Assembly (NCBI GenBank): GCA_030039575.1
Contig: JASHVH010000272.1
Span: 1 to 6,172 of the forward strand
Direction of reading: 5' to 3'
DNA length: 6,172 nucleotides
DNA from: Acidimicrobiales bacterium
GTDB lineage: Bacteria > Actinomycetota > Acidimicrobiia > Acidimicrobiales > Palsa-688
The translations under genes and the position numbers were made by a program. This document shows, piece by piece, positions 5,310-6,172 of the stretch. The notes beneath the pieces were generated by a model, which saw only the letters and a program-made list of their open reading frames with translations, ran no database searches and was not told the origin of the DNA. Each line of letters opens with the position of its first letter. Position 1 is the first letter of the stretch.

Positions 5310-6172
5310 GCATCGACACGGGGCCGCTGGCCGGGGCAGAGAGCAAGGAGGCCGACCTGCGCCAGTTGGGCCAAGCGCTTGGCGCCTCCGAGACCGCCCC
5401 CACGGCCGGTCCGGGGGGTGTCACCTCCGACCTGTCCCTCGACGAAATATTGTTGCTTCATTCGGTTGGCCTGGAGCCCGTCCAGGTCGTGTTCGGCATC
5501 GGCTGCATCTCGATCCTGACCGGCGTGTGGAACTGGAGCACCGGGCCGGTCGTCGACGCGCACGACGCGTTCCACCGGGCACTCGAAGAGGCCAAGGAGG
5601 CCATCCGCCAACAAGCTCACGCCTCCGGCGCCATCGGCGTCCTCGGGGTCGACGTGGAGGCGCAGGTTTCTTACACCCGTTATACGGTGGTAGTGACCGG
5701 GACGGGTGTCCGCCCGTTCACCGACGAGACAGGTCAGAGCCATTTCAACGTGCACTACCGTTCGCCGTTCCTGTGCGACCTGTCCGCCCGTGATTTCGTG
5801 GTCCTCAGCTCTTCCGGTTGGTACCCGCTGGACCTGGTGGCCGGCGTGTCTTACGTGCACGCCCCCCGGCGCACCCTGGGCGCCGCCATGGGCCAGTCAA
5901 CGCAAAATGTTGAGCTCACCAACTTCACAGAATCGCTATACCAGGCCAGGGAAGCCGCCATGGAGGAGTTGCAAGGCCATATAACCCAGGCGGGAGGGAC
6001 CGGTTTGGTCGACGCCAAGATAATCGACCGGCCCGTCAGTTTCGCCCATCACGTTATCGAGTTCCTCACCTACGGTACGGCGATCAAGATGCTTACCAAA
6101 GAGCACACGCACCCCGATCTGGCTGTTGTGATACCGGTAGACGATAAGGTGCGCACGTTCGAGGCGACCTCG
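5306..6172 (+). CDS. Third tandem YbjQ-like protein, 3' end beyond the window
   Basis: The frame is open for 289 codons from ATG to the right edge without a stop. A 38-residue Ala/Gly-rich leader is unique to this paralogue. Unit one (about 39-136) follows with TSDLSLDEI, VGLEPVQVVFGIGC, helix ALEEAKEAIRQQA and GAIGVLGVDV; it lacks a final GTAV but has VTGTGV. Unit two (about 154-262) has FLCDLSARDF, GWYPLDLVAGVSYVH, LYQAREAAMEEL, GGTGLVDAKI and HHVIEFLTYGTAI, closest in layout to the second unit of the first paralogue. The last visible residues, LAVVIPVDD, resemble that paralogue's short hydrophobic tail, so the true end is probably near. The ATG overlaps the preceding TGA as ATGA and has only a weak purine stretch upstream, consistent with coupled translation. 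Its function is unknown, as for its paralogues. Confidence 0.86.
   Translation, partial: MSIDTGPLAGAESKEADLRQLGQALGASETAPTAGPGGVTSDLSLDEILLLHSVGLEPVQVVFGIGCISILTGVWNWSTGPVVDAHDAFHRALEEAKEAIRQQAHASGAIGVLGVDVEAQVSYTRYTVVVTGTGVRPFTDETGQSHFNVHYRSPFLCDLSARDFVVLSSSGWYPLDLVAGVSYVHAPRRTLGAAMGQSTQNVELTNFTESLYQAREAAMEELQGHITQAGGTGLVDAKIIDRPVSFAHHVIEFLTYGTAIKMLTKEHTHPDLAVVIPVDDKVRTFEATS

Noticed and set aside
5201..5860. Minus-strand open frame of 219 codons
   Set aside because: It is a shadow of the third YbjQ-like gene, with no ribosome binding site and no recognisable motif.

Overview
The window is GC-rich with strongly G/C-biased third codon positions. Its genes are short-spaced or overlapping, and GTG and TTG starts occur alongside ATG. 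This, together with a PspA gene followed by long tandem YbjQ-like proteins, suggests an actinobacterium or a relative. That is an impression from composition and gene content; nothing here fixes the taxon.

Layout. Positions 2065 to 1 on the minus strand hold one uninterrupted reading frame of 688 codons that leaves the window on the left. It is a glycoside hydrolase family 38 (alpha-mannosidase-type) protein lacking its C-terminal end. Positions 2066-2474 are a divergent, non-coding intergenic region. It holds a ribosome binding site, an 8-bp GC hairpin and a perfect 12-bp palindrome with a central CG (LacI-family operator style) on the hydrolase side, and at most a weak promoter candidate on the other side.

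From 2475 to the right edge, five plus-strand genes run without a gap: pspA, a 140-residue conserved-looking protein of unknown function, and three consecutive genes that each encode two YbjQ-like (heavy-metal-binding domain, DUF74-type) units. All four junctions are 4-base stop/start overlaps (ATGA, ATGA, TTGA, ATGA), so this is almost certainly one translationally coupled operon. The fifth gene is still open at the window edge.

How the genes may work together. PspA proteins of the ESCRT-III-like IM30/Vipp1 superfamily coat and protect membranes under envelope stress. YbjQ-family proteins of known structure are small ring-forming oligomers without a settled function. The operon therefore looks like an envelope-stress module in which a PspA scaffold is made with a small partner and six YbjQ-type domains that have diverged from one another. 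Only the first gene keeps two family-like copies; the second carries Cys/Tyr-rich insertions and a degenerate second unit. The hydrolase is divergently transcribed and probably has separate, sugar-responsive control. A functional link between the two sides is not supported by the sequence.
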